Shown here: piece after piece, positions 24,201 through 38,033 of the stretch | How positions within the stretch are numbered: the stretch's first letter is position 1 | Layout of the letters: every line of letters starts with the position of its first letter | Origin: Epiperipatus broadwayi | Lineage: Eukaryota > Onychophora > Udeonychophora > Euonychophora > Peripatidae | DNA length: 64,000 nucleotides | Reading direction: 5' to 3' | NCBI GenBank assembly: GCA_028023455.1 | Contig: JAQFVV010012535.1 | Coordinates: forward strand, 126,001-190,000 | Made by a program: the position numbers and the translations under genes | Notes under the pieces: generated by a model | Seen by the model: the letters and a program-made list of their open reading frames with translations, nothing else | What the model was told of the DNA's origin: nothing | The model's database searches: none

Positions 24201-25316
24201 CCTTAATAGAAGTTAGCTGTTATATATATATTGCTTTTTTAAAAAAAGTTTTATATTTTATTCATAATTTCTCTGTCGTCTCACCCATTCTAAAAAAGTA
24301 ACTCTTTTTAATCATAATCATTCTGTTCATTATGTATAATCATAATTTTATATTTTTCCTACAACTGTTTTCTTCTAATAGTAAATATTAAAAATTTTCT
24401 GTTTCAAGCTCACACAAATCACAAGACAAATTTAAACCTTTTCTCTTTTTCTTAGGTTGTTTTTGTCTTTTTATAGACCTCTTATTAATTAATGTTAAAT
24501 AATAAACATCAAAGATATAACAAGACTCCATCAATGGAATGAAATACAAATTAATATAACAAATTTGCAAATATGTTTCAACAAAAATAATGGAAAATTT
24601 TGTGAAATCTTTATTAATATAATGTGGAGTCTCAATTTCACTCATGAATTGCTAGTACTTTGCATGTGGTGAAATCGTATATCTTTTAAGCATATTCAGA
24701 AGAATATTAAGTTATTTTTCATTAAGAAAAATCTCACTGAAAGAATATCAACCTTTTAATAGCCCATGAATCTAAAAAGTTATAAATTATATTATTAAGG
24801 AGTTTAAGGGAAATATGATTTTTTTTTAGATTATTTATAATATTGATGGGCACAATCCATGCAATTAATGTTATCACAAATCCATAGGAGAAATAATTTT
24901 TGGTTGAATGCAGATTCTTCAAGAACCATATGGGTTAATGGAGATTCTTCAGGATACATAGTAAAAATCATTGTCTTGAAGCAAATAATCCAACTGAAGT
25001 TGAAGTAAAAGTTGGATTACTGCTAAGATATTTAGTACATAGAAGCTTATTTTAAACAAATCTGTTTATCTAATAAATGTATTTTTTAATGATTGGAGTT
25101 TTAATAATTAGTGTGCATATTCTATATACAATATACTCTGTAACTGAAATGTCTTTTTGCAAAAAAAAAAAAAAATCAAATGTATTTAATTCAAGTGTGT
25201 GGTATATTTAACTATAGTTAGATATTATTTATGGGCCTTATGGTGAAATTTCATAATTTGAAACTTTTAAAACATTTACTAGTAGTAAATTTTATTTGTC
25301 ACTATAATTCTTTATA
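21251..25316. other. long AT-rich stretch without recognised features
   Basis: About 4 kb of very AT-rich DNA with many poly-T and poly-A runs and short (TA)n tracts (about 22900, 24160, 24220). All open frames are short and biased to codons of A and T. No transposon signature, RNA gene or exon was recognised. Confidence 0.6.
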
Positions 25317-26460
25317 CACCTGGGTCTCGTTTTATGTGGTAGATAAGTTCCACAGAAAACCTGCATTTAAAAAAATCACACAAAAGTAGACTTAATTTAC
25401 CTTGAAAAATGGGGGATAGGTGCTGTAATTTTCAGAATTCACATAAAAGCAAAGCAACAAGGAAAAATTACTTTAAAATTTGCATTAAAAAAATAAGCAA
25501 ATAAAGTATGACTAATACAAAATTTCAAATATTTAAAAAAAATTAATACAAGACAAACTTTTTTTACTTTTTTTATTACTACAGTATTTAATTTTACATT
25601 TTTCATACATATTTTAATCATTACTGCTAGCGTTTGTAAACTGGTAAGAAATCAGATTTGATGTAATGTGATGCCCAGAGAAACCTGTTCAGAGAATCTT
25701 TCAGCAATTATGCCCAGAGAAACCTGTTAGCCATTTTATTTTTATTCATGATGCGATGTACAACTAGCACCACTTTCAGTCTTATGCTGTGTTAATGGTT
25801 TTCTGTTTCTAGATTTAAAAAATGAGATCACAATCAAAACAAAAAGATTATCATTAGAAATATTATTTTCAGTTTATAAAATCTTCGTTTTTTATTTTAA
25901 AAATCTAAAAAATTATTTATTTATGTTATATACCTGGGTCTCGTTTTACGCGATAGCTAGGTTCCTCAGAAAATACACGCAAATGAAATCATGCAAAAAT
26001 AGACGTAACTTACCTTGAAAAAGAAGGGATATGGACTGTGATTTTTTAAAAATCGCGTAAGAGCAAATCATCAACGTAAAATTACTTTAAAATTCGTGCA
26101 AAAAAAAAATAAGGAAATAAAATATGACTAATAAAAAATTTCAAATTTGAAAAAAATTGATACAAGACAAACTTTTTTAACTATTTTTTAACTATAATAT
26201 TTAATTTTATTCAAAACAATATGTATTTTTTTATACATGTTTTACTTATTATCGCTATTTGCCGATGAACAGATTCATTTGCAAACTGGTAAAAAATCAG
26301 ATTGTTCACAAAAGGAAATATAACTAGCGCCAACTTCACTCATATGTTGTGTTAATTGTTTTCTGGTGACAAGGTAATTAGTAATTAATCTTTGAGATGA
26401 TGATTTTATTAATTGTTTATGAACGCAATATCCAGACATACAACCATTTAGCTCTCATTA

Positions 26461-26640
26461 GAATTTAAGAGCACATTCGTGATTAGTGTCATTTATAAGA
26501 AAATAATTTGCCAATTGATTACAAAATTGAAGACCTTCTCGAATCATTTTTGCAGTGAAAGGAACAGGTTCCACTTCTGTTTCATTATCTTTTTCTACAT
26601 TTTCTTCTATATCTAAACTTTTATTTTTGTCTTTAATTTT
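26461..26640 (-). pseudogene. Tigger/jerky-like transposase C-terminal fragment
   Basis: A minus-strand frame of 60 codons with an acidic stretch (DIEENVEKDNETEVE) followed by VPFTAKMIREGLQFCNQLA and a NDTNHECALKF end. This fits the C-terminal region of pogo/Tigger-type DDE transposases and the related jerky/CENP-B-derived proteins: an acidic linker, then a helical segment of the form GLQ-x-x-x-x-L-x-x-x-F-x-x-x-D-x-N-x-x-x-x-x-KF. The DDE catalytic core and the CENP-B DNA-binding domain are absent. A stop follows directly after. Its place inside TA-flanked inverted repeats supports the call. Confidence 0.5.
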
Positions 26641-26936
26641 TTAATTTTCAATTCTGTTTAAAAATCAAATTTTGTTTCACTGCTATTACTCACCTTTTAA
26701 AAATAAACTTGCAGACACTAAATGATTAATAATTGATTACGTTCTTTTTTAAAAAGCAAAAACAGAATGTGATTTAAAATGCAAAATTAACACGCACAAT
26801 GTTTTAACAAATTTACATTATAATCTTGTAAAATTTAATGTGTGTATACATAAAATGTGGAAATCATGATTTTAATTTCATTATTGCATAAAATCTTACT
26901 ATTATAAAGCACTGAAAATATTGAAATTACTAAGAT

Positions 26937-27035
26937 GAAAGTCGAATTCCAATAATGTGCTATTACTTTCAATATAACGTAAGTGCGTGAAATTTATTAT
27001 TTAAAGTAATAGCACATTATCGGAGTTCGACTTCC
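26937..27035. repeat. 33-bp inverted repeat inside the Tigger-like element
   Basis: The left arm has GTCGAATTCCAATAATGTGC and the right arm is its near complement (three mismatches in 33), separated by about 33 bp. Probably the subterminal region of the transposon. Confidence 0.8.
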
Positions 27036-27427
27036 GAAGAAACATGAATCGCGTTAAATAAATCCGCGTAAAAAGAGATCCAGGTGTATATAACAAAATA
27101 CGTTTTAAAAGTTTACATTTTTTGATTATTTATTGCGATATTTTTATATATAAGTATAAATCTATTATTATTATTTACTCATTAGTATAAATAGGTTATT
27201 TACATAGAATCTAAGTTCTAAATATAGCTTCAGGTCATATTCACATTAGTTGCTAATATAACATTATATTTTTGGGAAAAAAAAGTATTTCAAGTCAAAA
27301 TAAGTTATTAATAATTTAAATTTCTTGATATCTAATATAGTGAAATATGAAAGATATTAAGAAGAAACACAAATAGCATAACTTCAAAATCGCATTAAAA
27401 TAATCCGCATAAAACGAAACCCAGGTG

Positions 27428-30400
27428 TATATTATTTAAAGATATTTCAACAGTTAAAATAGCAAATTCGGAGCTGTTTAAAAATACCAAAACATTACAA
27501 ATAATTTTTTAATAAATTATTACTCATGGAGATATTTTATGAACGATGGCCTGATTTTAAGATAAGATCACAAATAAAAAAAATTACATAATAGAAATTC
27601 CATGGTTACATTTTTTTTTAAATTTGTACAAAAAATTAGACATCGTTAAATTCCGTATAAGAAAAACGTATTCTCAGATTTATTTATTTATTTGCAAATT
27701 ATATAATTGTTGATAAAAGAATTAATTTTTTTTTATTTAACTAGAATTTCAATGTTATGAATTAGAAATAAAAGTCAGACACATCACAGTATTTGAATTA
27801 TAACTATTTATAAACTTAGATTGGGATTATAGATGTTTATTTCTGACAGAATTATTTTATGCCAAAAAATACTCCAAATTATAGTGAATGGAATGATACT
27901 AATAAAAATATTTTCAAAAAGAATGAATATTTTATTTAGCCACATAGAATACCATTATTATGAAACACTGAATTCAAACTTGGTTTCATATTCAAAAAAT
28001 ACACAAAATCATTCAAATTCAAAATTGTAATTATATCATTAAAATAATATTTAAAAATTAAACAGTATTTTAGCATAAATATAATTCATTAACAAGGATT
28101 CCTTAAAAAGTTTAATAACAAAATAAATTTAAATTTATTATATTATTTTGATTCCAAAGAAATTTTGCATTGATAAATGACAAAAAATTGAATGCTGTTT
28201 TATTATAAAAGTGTCATGGTTTTTGTAAATTGTAAAAGTAATGATAAAAAGAGAAAATACGTAAAAACATTTTTAATTCATATAACTATTGCTTGTAAAT
28301 ATATGCAAGTAAAAAAATACATTTAAATGGTTTCCCACTTACATGTAGTTGGAATTTTTCATAAAATTCATAATACAAATTGAAGAGTCTTTTCTAAGTT
28401 TCAAAGAATTGGTCTAATATAAAAGTAACTGCTTCACAAAAATTCATTTTCTGTTGACATTTTGAAGTGAACATTTAACAAAGCACTGTGACTCTTAGTT
28501 TTCTATTTTGTATAGAAATGACAATAAATAACAAATTAGCATGTTTTTTTTTTGTAAAGCAAAACTTTATTCTAGGTATATATTTTGTTACATTAAATTA
28601 GAATGACATAATATTTTATGCACATTACAACTTGTTTTTTTTTTTAATGAACTATTCACATAGAATTAAACTTGGGAATAATGCAAACTTCATAAAAGAG
28701 TATTATAAGGATACTAAATTCTGACTATGATTTCAATTTTATTTAGGATGATTCAGTAGTATTCTGATATACTGTGTTTGATGTTTTATTGTTTTAAAAA
28801 TGTGAACTTTTAATATAGAAATGCAAATGTTTTGTTTTTATATATTAAAAATTAATATGTATTATAAGTAGAGGTATTACTTATGGATAAGAACATTTGA
28901 TCTTCCTGATTTTTTTGACTTCAATGTTTTCATTGTTGTATATTTTTCAAAGCAACCTTTATTGTTAAAGATTACATATTTGTATATGTTATGAGAATTG
29001 TAGCTTTTATGAATATTTTTGCAATGCCATTTTGACTGTCTTAAAACTGGAGAATGGGTTTTAAATTCATGTAGTTTGGAACATGTGTAATCTATCTCCA
29101 TCCACAAGTATTAAACCTATATCAAATATTTATAAATATACATGCACATACAGACATTTATTACAATAATCAATTATTTAAGCTAATACATTGAAGAATT
29201 ATTCTTTGATAATATGAAACAGAGAATTTACATAGTGTATATCACATTATAAAAACTAAAATAATGAATACTACATATAATAGACAAATTCTGAACTAGG
29301 ACAATAATAAGCTTTCAGAACCAAATTCTAAGGAATTATCAATTTTTTTATCACTTTCCTAAGCCTTTAAACTTCACCAATTATAGTACAAAATAGGCTT
29401 GAATTCTAATTTTATTAAGCCGATTTTATTTGTTTTGAGTGTAAAAGATTACACACACTTATTAAATTTGATATTTTTTTATAATCAAGAAGTACACATT
29501 CCGGTTTTTAAGAATAATAATATATATCTTATAATATTTTCGTTGGGTTTATGTTTTCTATTTTATGCACTAGACAGTGCAAGTTAATCAAACTATAGAA
29601 AAGAATATTACGTTCATGTATGAGTGCGAATATTTCAAGAATATGGTTATGTTTCCTGACAAACTGACCTAATGTTTATTATAATATGAATTGACTACAG
29701 AGTTAGTTTAATTTATATAAGAGGGTGTCAGAGTCTGTAGACTCCTAACTCTCATCATGTTTTTGTTGAGACTTCCTAAGCAAATAATTAACAGTAATAG
29801 TGGGAATTATGTTTTCCCGTCACTTAATTTATTATAAGAAATTTTTCCCATGTTTTAAACCAGCATTTTTGGCAAAGGTAATTTACACAATTCTCTAAAC
29901 TTAATAATAAAATCTAAATAACTAAAATTCAGCGTGTACAATGAAAGGTTTATATTATTAGTAAAAGTTTTATTAACACACATTAAGTATTTAAACAAGA
30001 ATTATAATATTGGAAAGAACACACATACATAATTTGATTAATTATATGAATCACTTAATTCAAATAGTTCACTTTTAAGAATAAATCAATAATGTCTCTT
30101 CTTCCTTTATGCTAAATTAGAAGTTTATCTTATAAAATCCAGTTCACAAATCTTTTTGATTTATTTAGACAAATTATGATATGGCCCTTGACTTACTGGT
30201 AAGTTCTTTTTAGGAGGAGTCCGTACTAATTCTTTATAGTTTCATTCTGGTAACACTTTTTTCATCTCTGATCCATATTAGGGCAAGGCTAGACAAAGTT
30301 TTTGGTGACTTTTATGAGAGAAGGTGCCGGCGAATGATCTGTTCTACTCGCACATGGAAACTAGATTTATCGTAGTAGTTCTAGGTAATAGCATTTGATT

Positions 30401-33400
30401 ATAGCTTCGAAATGCTGCACATAAGAAAAAAAAGCCAGCAAAACACAAATAAAAGTTATTTCTAAACTTGTCTGCTTCTTTTTTTACTGACCACTATTTT
30501 GAGATTGCTGCACATATCATTATCCTTTGGGTTATTATGACTCGATAATTTTCTACATTTTTTCTTATTTGTGACGTACAAAGTTCTATTTTTTATAACT
30601 TATTTCTGCCATCTTTAATTATTATTGAGAGGTTTTACTGTGATAGTAATCTGCATGTGCTTACATTCTTTCCAATACTAACATTACTATAATAAAACAG
30701 ATAATTTTAAACACAAATAGTTTTCATTGTACGTATCAAAAAATATATACATTATACTAACTAATAAAAAAAACTAAATTACGTCTGTTGACAATTTTTT
30801 AAATTTTAGTTTTTTTTTTAAATTTTATTCAATGCCAATATAATTGAACCATATATATGTAAATGGTTCAATATATATTTATAAAGAAAAAAGAATATTA
30901 TTTACATTATTTGAAAGTGACATTAAATTCACAATCATTAATAAATCACCTTTTACACAATCAAAAAATATGTACAGAAATAAATTCAAGCCAGGTAGAA
31001 ATTTTAATTCCATTTTAGACAAATCTTACCAAATGAATTAGTTATGTAAATTAATATATTGAAGTTGAAGCATTAACTGTCTGCTCATTGTGAGAATTAA
31101 AAATGGGATGTTACATAAAATAAAAAAATTCCGAATTGTAAACTATGACAGTATAAGTCTCTTGGGGCTGTTTTCATGGAAATTTGTTTCATAAACTGGG
31201 CAAAGTGCTCATATATCACCAATAACAAATCAGATTAGGTTCAAATCCTGTTTGCATTAAACATTGTTATTATATCATATTTTCATAATGAGCTGGCACT
31301 TAAATACTCTAGTTATTAATATATGTGCTGCAGTGGATATATGTGATAAAAGAAAGGCAATAACTACAAAACAGTTTGTTTTATTTTTTTATTTGAAAGA
31401 TATAATGTTTTTGATCCTATTTTGAAAGCATTTTCTAAAATAAAAAGAATGCCATCAATATTAGTTTCAGAGATGAGATACTTTAACGACTAGCATGTGT
31501 TTTATTTTATATTGGAGAGCACCTACGAGTTTATCTGCTGGATTTTGAAAAACTTTTTTAAAATCATAGTTTTCAGATGAGTGTAATACTCACTTTGTAC
31601 ATAATTCTTCAATGAATTTCTCTTGAAAATTTATGACTTCCTTGCCTGGCCCTAGTTCATATGTTAAAAATAGAATACAAAATAAATGAAAAAAATAAAA
31701 AACATATTATCAGATTTTATAAATAGCATTATTATTGTTAATCCTAAAATGAATAATTTTAGAATAGTTTTATATATCTATACAAAGATAAACAGTGTTT
31801 TTTGAAAGTGTGGACATTTATATGTGGCAAAAAAATATATACATAAAAGATACTATTCATATGCATACATCAACATAAACATAGACAATTTTTTTTATTT
31901 ATTAATCTGAATAAAAATGCAATGTAAGTGGGATGTTTGAAACATTGATAATAAAAAAATTTAAAAAAATTTCCATTAGGTTGATGAAATTGTTAAACAT
32001 AATGTAGAGGAAAGTCTTGTTTCCACAGTTGAATATGCAAAAATTGTGACCAAATTTTAAAATATATATGTTGATATTTTTGTTACTACAATGAAAGTTT
32101 TAGCAGTAGATGTGTCTCTGTGTTGCTAAATAAGCATCTCTCAATCTTCAATGATAAAACTCTCAGCAAGTACTAAATATTTGGTAAGGGAATGAGAGAG
32201 AGGTCATATTCTTGTGAGAATTGAAAATATGATTTATCTTTACCTTTTTTATATTATCATTGCCAAAACTGCATGGCTTCATTTTTTTAAAAAAACTTAC
32301 ATTGCAACGATGTGCTTATCAAGCATTTTTAAAAATTATCATTGCTATAAAAAGTGATTTATAGAAGTGCAAAACTTTTAAAATTTTGAAACTTCACTAA
32401 TATAATGGAAATAAAAGTGTATTGTGGATAGTGATTTGGAGATAATAATTAAGATTTTTGAATATAAGATATTTAAAAATTGAGTATTATTGTATACTTA
32501 TAATTTTTAGTATATTCATGATAAAAATAGATAATAACTATATGTATACCCAAAAATGCTATGTCCATACACTGATCTTTAAATGAAGTAATAGTGACTG
32601 ATTTAGCAGTTAATACATTATCTGCTTCTGTGATCTAGGATTTTAATCTAGATGAAAAGATGAGCTTCTTGTAAGTAGTTGAGGATTTTCATATCTAATT
32701 CTGCTATTTTGTTAATTACTGGCCAAAAAATACAAATTTATTCTCGGATAAAGAAGGAAAATTGCTAATTTGATTAGTCTACTCTTTGTGGAAGAATCCA
32801 GAGAGGTTTTTACACTGAGTTATTTAATACTTTTAACATTTACTTTTAAAAAAAATGTGAATAATTATAAAATCTCTAACATGAACATCAAAGGCATTTA
32901 ACACTATTTTATGCATACAATGTAATGCAATATATTTATTAAATTCTCCAGTCCAATGACTTTTGATTGCACAACAATCTTCTTTGGAGATTTTTTCCTA
33001 TTTCCTTTACAAGATTCTATGTAAAAGTTAATAATAAAAATTAACTATCATTGAAATTCTATTATTAAGTTACAAGAAAAGCCATGATATTTTGTTTAAA
33101 ATATACTTTTTTCAAAAGTCAAGCAATCTACTCCCATTACAACTGAGATAGCCAAATTTTTTAATACTGTACATTTTAAAAAGTTATTTATTTTATTATT
33201 ACAAATGAATATGTTTTTTGTAACATACATAACATTATTTGACAATATTAACTTTTTAAACTTTAAGAAAAACCTTGATTAATTTTTATGTTTATTTTTC
33301 ACTTTATTTTTTATGGAGAATGCTTCTACTTTCTAAAATTTTTACTAAAAATAAACCTAAGTGGTGCTGACTCTTGCAAACATATTTCTTTGAAATTCAT

Positions 33401-33905
33401 ATAGAAAATGTGTTGTGTTTAGATAATATTTGGTTAGAAAAAATAACCAATATATTTTGCTTTCTTTGTTGTTATTGTCTCTATAACTCAATATAATTTT
33501 TATTATTACAACTCATACAATTTTAAAATGACTATTTGGAATGTATTAGATTTGTTGAAACTATAGTTTCTGAATCATATTCAGATTTATGCTGCTGAAT
33601 AAATAATCAGTTTGAATTCTAAATCTTGAGATATTTATATTATGAAATGGTATTAATCATCATTATATTTTGGTTAAAAAGTTTAGAATCCCATTTGATC
33701 ACCAAGTGGCAGAATGAATGTAAAGAGTTATTTTTGGTTGATGAAGTTGAGATTATTTTTTAATATTACATTTTTGTATTAAAAACCAATACAGAAATAT
33801 ATAACTTACCACCAGCTATTCTCATTTCCTATGCTAAAGTATATAAAGCAACATTCTGTTAGCTCAAGTAAAATAGCATTTATCATTTTATCTGCATATT
33901 ATAAT
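27428..33905. other. long AT-rich stretch without recognised features
   Basis: About 6.5 kb with no transposon or exon signature that I can support. A B-box-like GGTTCAAATCC at 31238 follows TGGGCAAAGTGCTC by about 30 bp, which is loosely like a tRNA-derived repeat, but the arms do not fold. The part at 30180-30430 has slightly higher G+C. The rest is poly-A, poly-T and short TA-rich sequence. Confidence 0.55.
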
Positions 33906-35605
33906 GGACAGCCTGCACTTAATATTTTTCAACAGAAGGTGCATTTTAATCTGAAATATTTATAATTGTTTGGTAAGGATATTCATTATAAGTGATTACT
34001 ATAGCTTTCTCATCATATACAGATTAGTTATTGCTGCTAGATCAGGGAGAGTAGAGATTCTTGGAAAAATAAATAATTGACAGGTCAGGCAATAGTAAAC
34101 AAAAACTAGATAAATCTAACAACAATGTTTATTAATCATGACAACAAAATTTAAAAAACATTAATGGTAGATGTATTTGACAGTTGATTGTTTTTATTTT
34201 TCATTTTATTCTTCCCTTCAAATTAAATTTATTTAGTAAAATAGAGAGTTACTATAACATATACTCAACAATTTTAGATGTGTGCACAACTCTTTGCAAT
34301 GATATTAATTATTAATTAAATATTGGCAGATATTAATTAAACTCATGTGATGATTTTACTAAAAAAACTCATTTTGTGGTGCAGGATTTAGGCCAAGAGA
34401 GAAATCATGTAACAAACAATAATAAATAGGCACATAAGTAACTTATATTAAATAAAAGTGAAAAAAGTATATTTAAAGGCATGGGAAGCTTTACTACACT
34501 TGACCAATGAAACAGCAATAAGAATCACAAATTTCAAGTGATAAATAAAGAAGTTATAATAAAAATATGTAAAAGATCATGGGTAAAAACTATGCTAGAT
34601 CTGATACTAAATCAAAATCTGCCTATATCTAGCTATAAGTATTGAAATAAATAGAAGGCCAAATACATAAATAAACTTGTGGTATCTATAAAGAAATAAC
34701 ATGCACACTCACACAAGCAGAACAATAAACATGAAAAAATTGCCAATACTTTAAAAAGTTAATGCTTGTATAAAAAATGTCTGCATACATTAAGTAAGAA
34801 ATGAATATTTCAAGTTCTAAGGCATTATTAATTAAAACATGCTTTAAAAAATATCCAAATTTTATATTTTTTTTAAAAAAAATCTTATTTACTTTTAAGT
34901 GCTACAGAGAATCTGGATCATTTAAAATAATGATGAAATTGGAAGAGGTGAATCTGGCTGAGATTCTTTTAAATAATTCAACTCTGAGAAGAAAAATAAT
35001 TCTAAAAAAGGATTACATTTTATTAAACTTAATTCTCAATGCAAAAAATTAAAGGGTTTATCTAAATATACTCAAACAATTAATAATTATAATATCTATA
35101 AAAGAATAAAATTAATAAAACAAATATAAAATGACATATCAATAAATTGAAATATTAAAATCTTTATACATATCTATCACTCACTGACTTTCTGATGTAT
35201 ATATAAATTCATGTAAAGATTATACCATTAGTCAATAGTGACTCGTGGAGAGATCTCTGTACAGAATATATCTCAATGAGTATGTACTTTTGGCATGTCT
35301 ATACAAATTTATGGTGTTTTATGGATGGTGAGAAATGCTTTGCTGTGATGGGTTGTAGTATGTTGGCAGTTAGCTAATTTTGGAGGTCAGTTGGCAGACA
35401 AATTGAGCATATGCTGGCTAGAGGTTCATGATAGAGAGTGAGGTTTATGTTCAGGTGAACTTAACACCCATTGGCTTCAGAAATGGCAAGTGGAGTGTTC
35501 TGAGTTTATTTTCTAGATGAGGTTATATATAATATAGCTGAATCAAAACAAGATAGCATATATTGTAGAATACTTTAAGTTGAATCAAATAGAGTAATCC
35601 AATAA
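33906..35605 (+). repeat. unclassified dispersed repeat B, copy 1 (about 1.7 kb)
   Basis: Homologous along its length to 41005-42228 plus 44235-44760, in the same orientation. Landmarks shared by both copies are the start TGCACYTAATATTTTTCAAC, the block ATGGGAAGCTTTACTACACT, AATTAAAGGGTTT near 35047 and 44250, CATATGCTGGCTAGAGGTTC, and the end AATACTTTAAGT with AATCAAATAG. No conserved open frame is seen. It starts with TG and may end with CA, so a solo LTR is possible, but no target duplication was found. This copy is the uninterrupted reference for the family. Confidence 0.75.
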
Positions 35606-36017
35606 TGTAAACAGAATCAAATAGAGTCTCAAAAATGATATAAGCCAAATAATAATTTCTAGTCTTATATTTACCCATTACTCACTGTTCAATGCACTCA
35701 GGAAATTAGCAAATTTCAATCAGGTAATCAGTCATTAAAATATTTTTACCAAATAAACCTGTAAATTTAAATTAAGAAATTCCAAATTGATTAACTTAAT
35801 TAAAAATTTCCTAGACAACAATATTTAATAGAAATAAAACTATTTTTGTTAAAATCTTAATTAAAATGAACTTATTAGACTTGTAAAAAAAATCTTTTAC
35901 AGATTAAGTATTCTTTATGGATTATATAAAAATATTTTACAAAAAAGATAAAATCAGTTGCAAAGTTGAATTTTTAAAAAAATTGTTACAATTAAATAAA
36001 CTGAGCTTATTAAAACA

Positions 36018-36176
36018 TTTTCATTGTTAATGTGTGTGTATATATATACATAATACCACACTCACCAAAAACAACTTAAATAAAAAATATAACTTAAATG
36101 TTTCATTGTTAATGTGTGTGTATATATACATAATACCACACTCACCAAAAACAACTTAAAAAATATAACTTAAATT
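36018..36176 (+). repeat. tandem duplication of about 83 bp
   Basis: TTTCATTGTTAATGTGTGTG followed by a (TA)n tract and ACACTCACCAAAAACAACTT recurs at 36018 and 36101. The copies differ by small indels in the TA and A tracts. Confidence 0.9.
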
Positions 36177-36559
36177 AAATTTCTTAGCCACTTGACATAC
36201 AAATTAGAGATAGGCAAAGCATCTTGACTGCCCTTACGTTAAGGGTTGCAAAAAATGAAATTGATCATTAATGTAAATGGAAATTTTTTTTCTTCAAATT
36301 GACTAAAAATAACTTTACCTATAATTAAATCAAGATAATATTTGTTGAACATTTTTTGTTATCATCTGCCAATTGAATTCACTCATAATATTTTAGTTCA
36401 TTACTGGGTATAGCTATCTATTAGTCTCTACCATTATTTGATGTAATTCCTTCCATACAGGATGTGGTTATTTTGCATTTATAAGTGAAATAGCTCTTGA
36501 TGGATATTTTAGGTCTATCTTTTTGATAAGTTAGTTTTTTAGGGTATTATTTTTAACAT

Positions 36560-37680
36560 GTCTGATTCTCCCCATTTGAATATTATACTGCTGCTGTACA
36601 AGATCTGGTCAGATCCAATATATCGAATTTGTCTGGAGGCTCTGTATGTTTCCAAATTCAGACTTAGTAATTATTCCATTTTTTCAATGGAGCTCTTACT
36701 GTTTCTTATCATGATTTGTTGTACCACAGGTAGCATATGCCCTATTATTCACCCTTCTGATAAGGGAAAGGTAGTTAATAATTTCAGTTTTAAGACTTGA
36801 ATTTAAAAACAGTGTGAGTTTCCCCTATTACTGTCAGATATTTTTATGAGACAAATATTCCATCCTGCCTTTCATCACTCCAGAAGTTGTGCATGATTGC
36901 ATGCATATACTCCCTAAAAGTCTGAGGTTTTATCCATAATGTATGCCCCAATCTTTGACTGCTCCATAGAGATGGTTACATGCAACCATGATTTTATTTT
37001 CCTGTCAGTTTTTGAAGCCTTTTATTTGGATACTTTTAGCAATAATCTGGCCAATTTATTTATTTTCCCTTCTATCTTTTCTATTTATTCTTTTCTTCTG
37101 GAAGTCTACATTATATTTATGCACTCTTTCATTTTTTTCATTCTTGGAGTAGCAGTGCTTAATTTCAGTTGCCTCTGTTTTCTGCTCGTGGTCTTTTATC
37201 TCAACACATACTTGAACTTTTTTTTCAGCTTGTGTTATCTCTATATCATGAGCATTGATATATGTACTATCAAATCTTTCAGTTGTACTTTCTATTTGAT
37301 CTCTGAGTTTGCCATGAAGTATTTCTTCACTGTGAATTATGGCTTCTTGCATTTTAACTCAATGTTGCAATGTTTCCTGAGTCTATTTTCTTTTTTTAAC
37401 ACTTCTTTTATCTGCTCTATTTTTTTTCATGTTATGTATTCATGCACTTTCTGACCTTATATCCTCTCTAATATTACTAATATTGTCTTATTGATCTCAT
37501 TTCTTGTTTCAATTCTTGTATACTTTGCCCTATTTTTTCCAATGATTCTTTAACTATCTGTATTACATGCTGATTTTGATTTAATATTTCTATTAAATCC
37601 TGTTTCACTGTTAATTGACCCTGCATTATCATTTCTTGATTACTCTCTTGCATCATTGATTGTTGATTCTCCATTGAATG
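36560..37680 (-). pseudogene. retroelement gag-like relic with coiled-coil N-terminus
   Basis: Minus strand. An ATG at 37674 opens a 65-codon frame (MENQQSMMQESNQEMIMQG and onward) rich in Gln, Glu, Lys and Ile in a heptad-like pattern. After a frameshift, a second block (37352-37056, 98 codons, MQEAIIHSEEILHGKLRDQ) is again coiled-coil-like. Decayed sequence further on contains FREYMHAIMHNFWSDERQDG (about 36920-36850), similar to the W-S-x-x-x-Q segment common in gag capsid regions of insect Ty3/gypsy-type elements. No protease, reverse transcriptase or LTRs are seen next to it. The gag call is inference from composition and one motif. The 171-codon plus-strand frame here (36939-37454) is its antisense shadow. 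Confidence 0.4.
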
Positions 37681-38033
37681 CTAATTTTTGTTTAACATTT
37701 CTATCATTACATTTATAAGTATTTGCATCTCTGTGAGCGTGTCTTCTCATTCAACAGCATCAGCACTTTTGAAAATGATGGGGCTGCTTTCTTCTTATGT
37801 TGCCTACACATGTGTTGAACTTTTTCTTTGCCTTTCACTTTTCATATTGGGAAAGACAAAAGAAAAGCAAAAAACTTTTCTATTTTATAAAACTAAACTT
37901 TTCTACTTTTAATAACCAATGTTCTGCTTTTGATAACAAATTTCACTAGTATTTAAAACTATTCTCTTATGAACTCACTATATATATATATATATTGTAA
38001 TTTCCGATTTTTTCTTCACTATTGATAATAATG

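Larger units (their letters stand above)
25930..27086. mobile_element. inner Tigger/pogo-like transposon, internally decayed
   Basis: Bounded by ACCTGGGTCTCGTTTTACGCG-type and GCGTAAAAAGAGATCCAGGTG-type inverted ends next to TA dinucleotides. At about 1.16 kb it is far shorter than an autonomous element. It holds only the end of a transposase on the minus strand (26640-26461) and an internal hairpin (26937-27035). It is inserted in the related outer element. Confidence 0.65.
25317..27427. mobile_element. outer Tigger/pogo-like DNA transposon copy, split by a nested relative
   Basis: The ends are inverted repeats: CACCTGGGTCTCGTTTTATG at 25317 and its diverged complement ending ACGAAACCCAGGTG at 27427. 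Both are flanked by TA, the target duplication of the Tc1/mariner superfamily. The left 600 bp are homologous to the left part of the inner element (25930 onward), so one family member jumped into another. The outer copy keeps 25317-25928 and 27087-27427. No transposase is visible in the outer arms. The pogo/Tigger assignment comes from the transposase remnant in the inner copy. Confidence 0.65.

Noticed and set aside
36939-37454. 171-codon plus-strand open frame, the longest outside the microsatellite
   Set aside because: It is antisense to the gag-like relic; its Phe/Leu/Ser/Ile-rich composition is what a Lys/Glu/Gln-rich coding strand gives in reverse.
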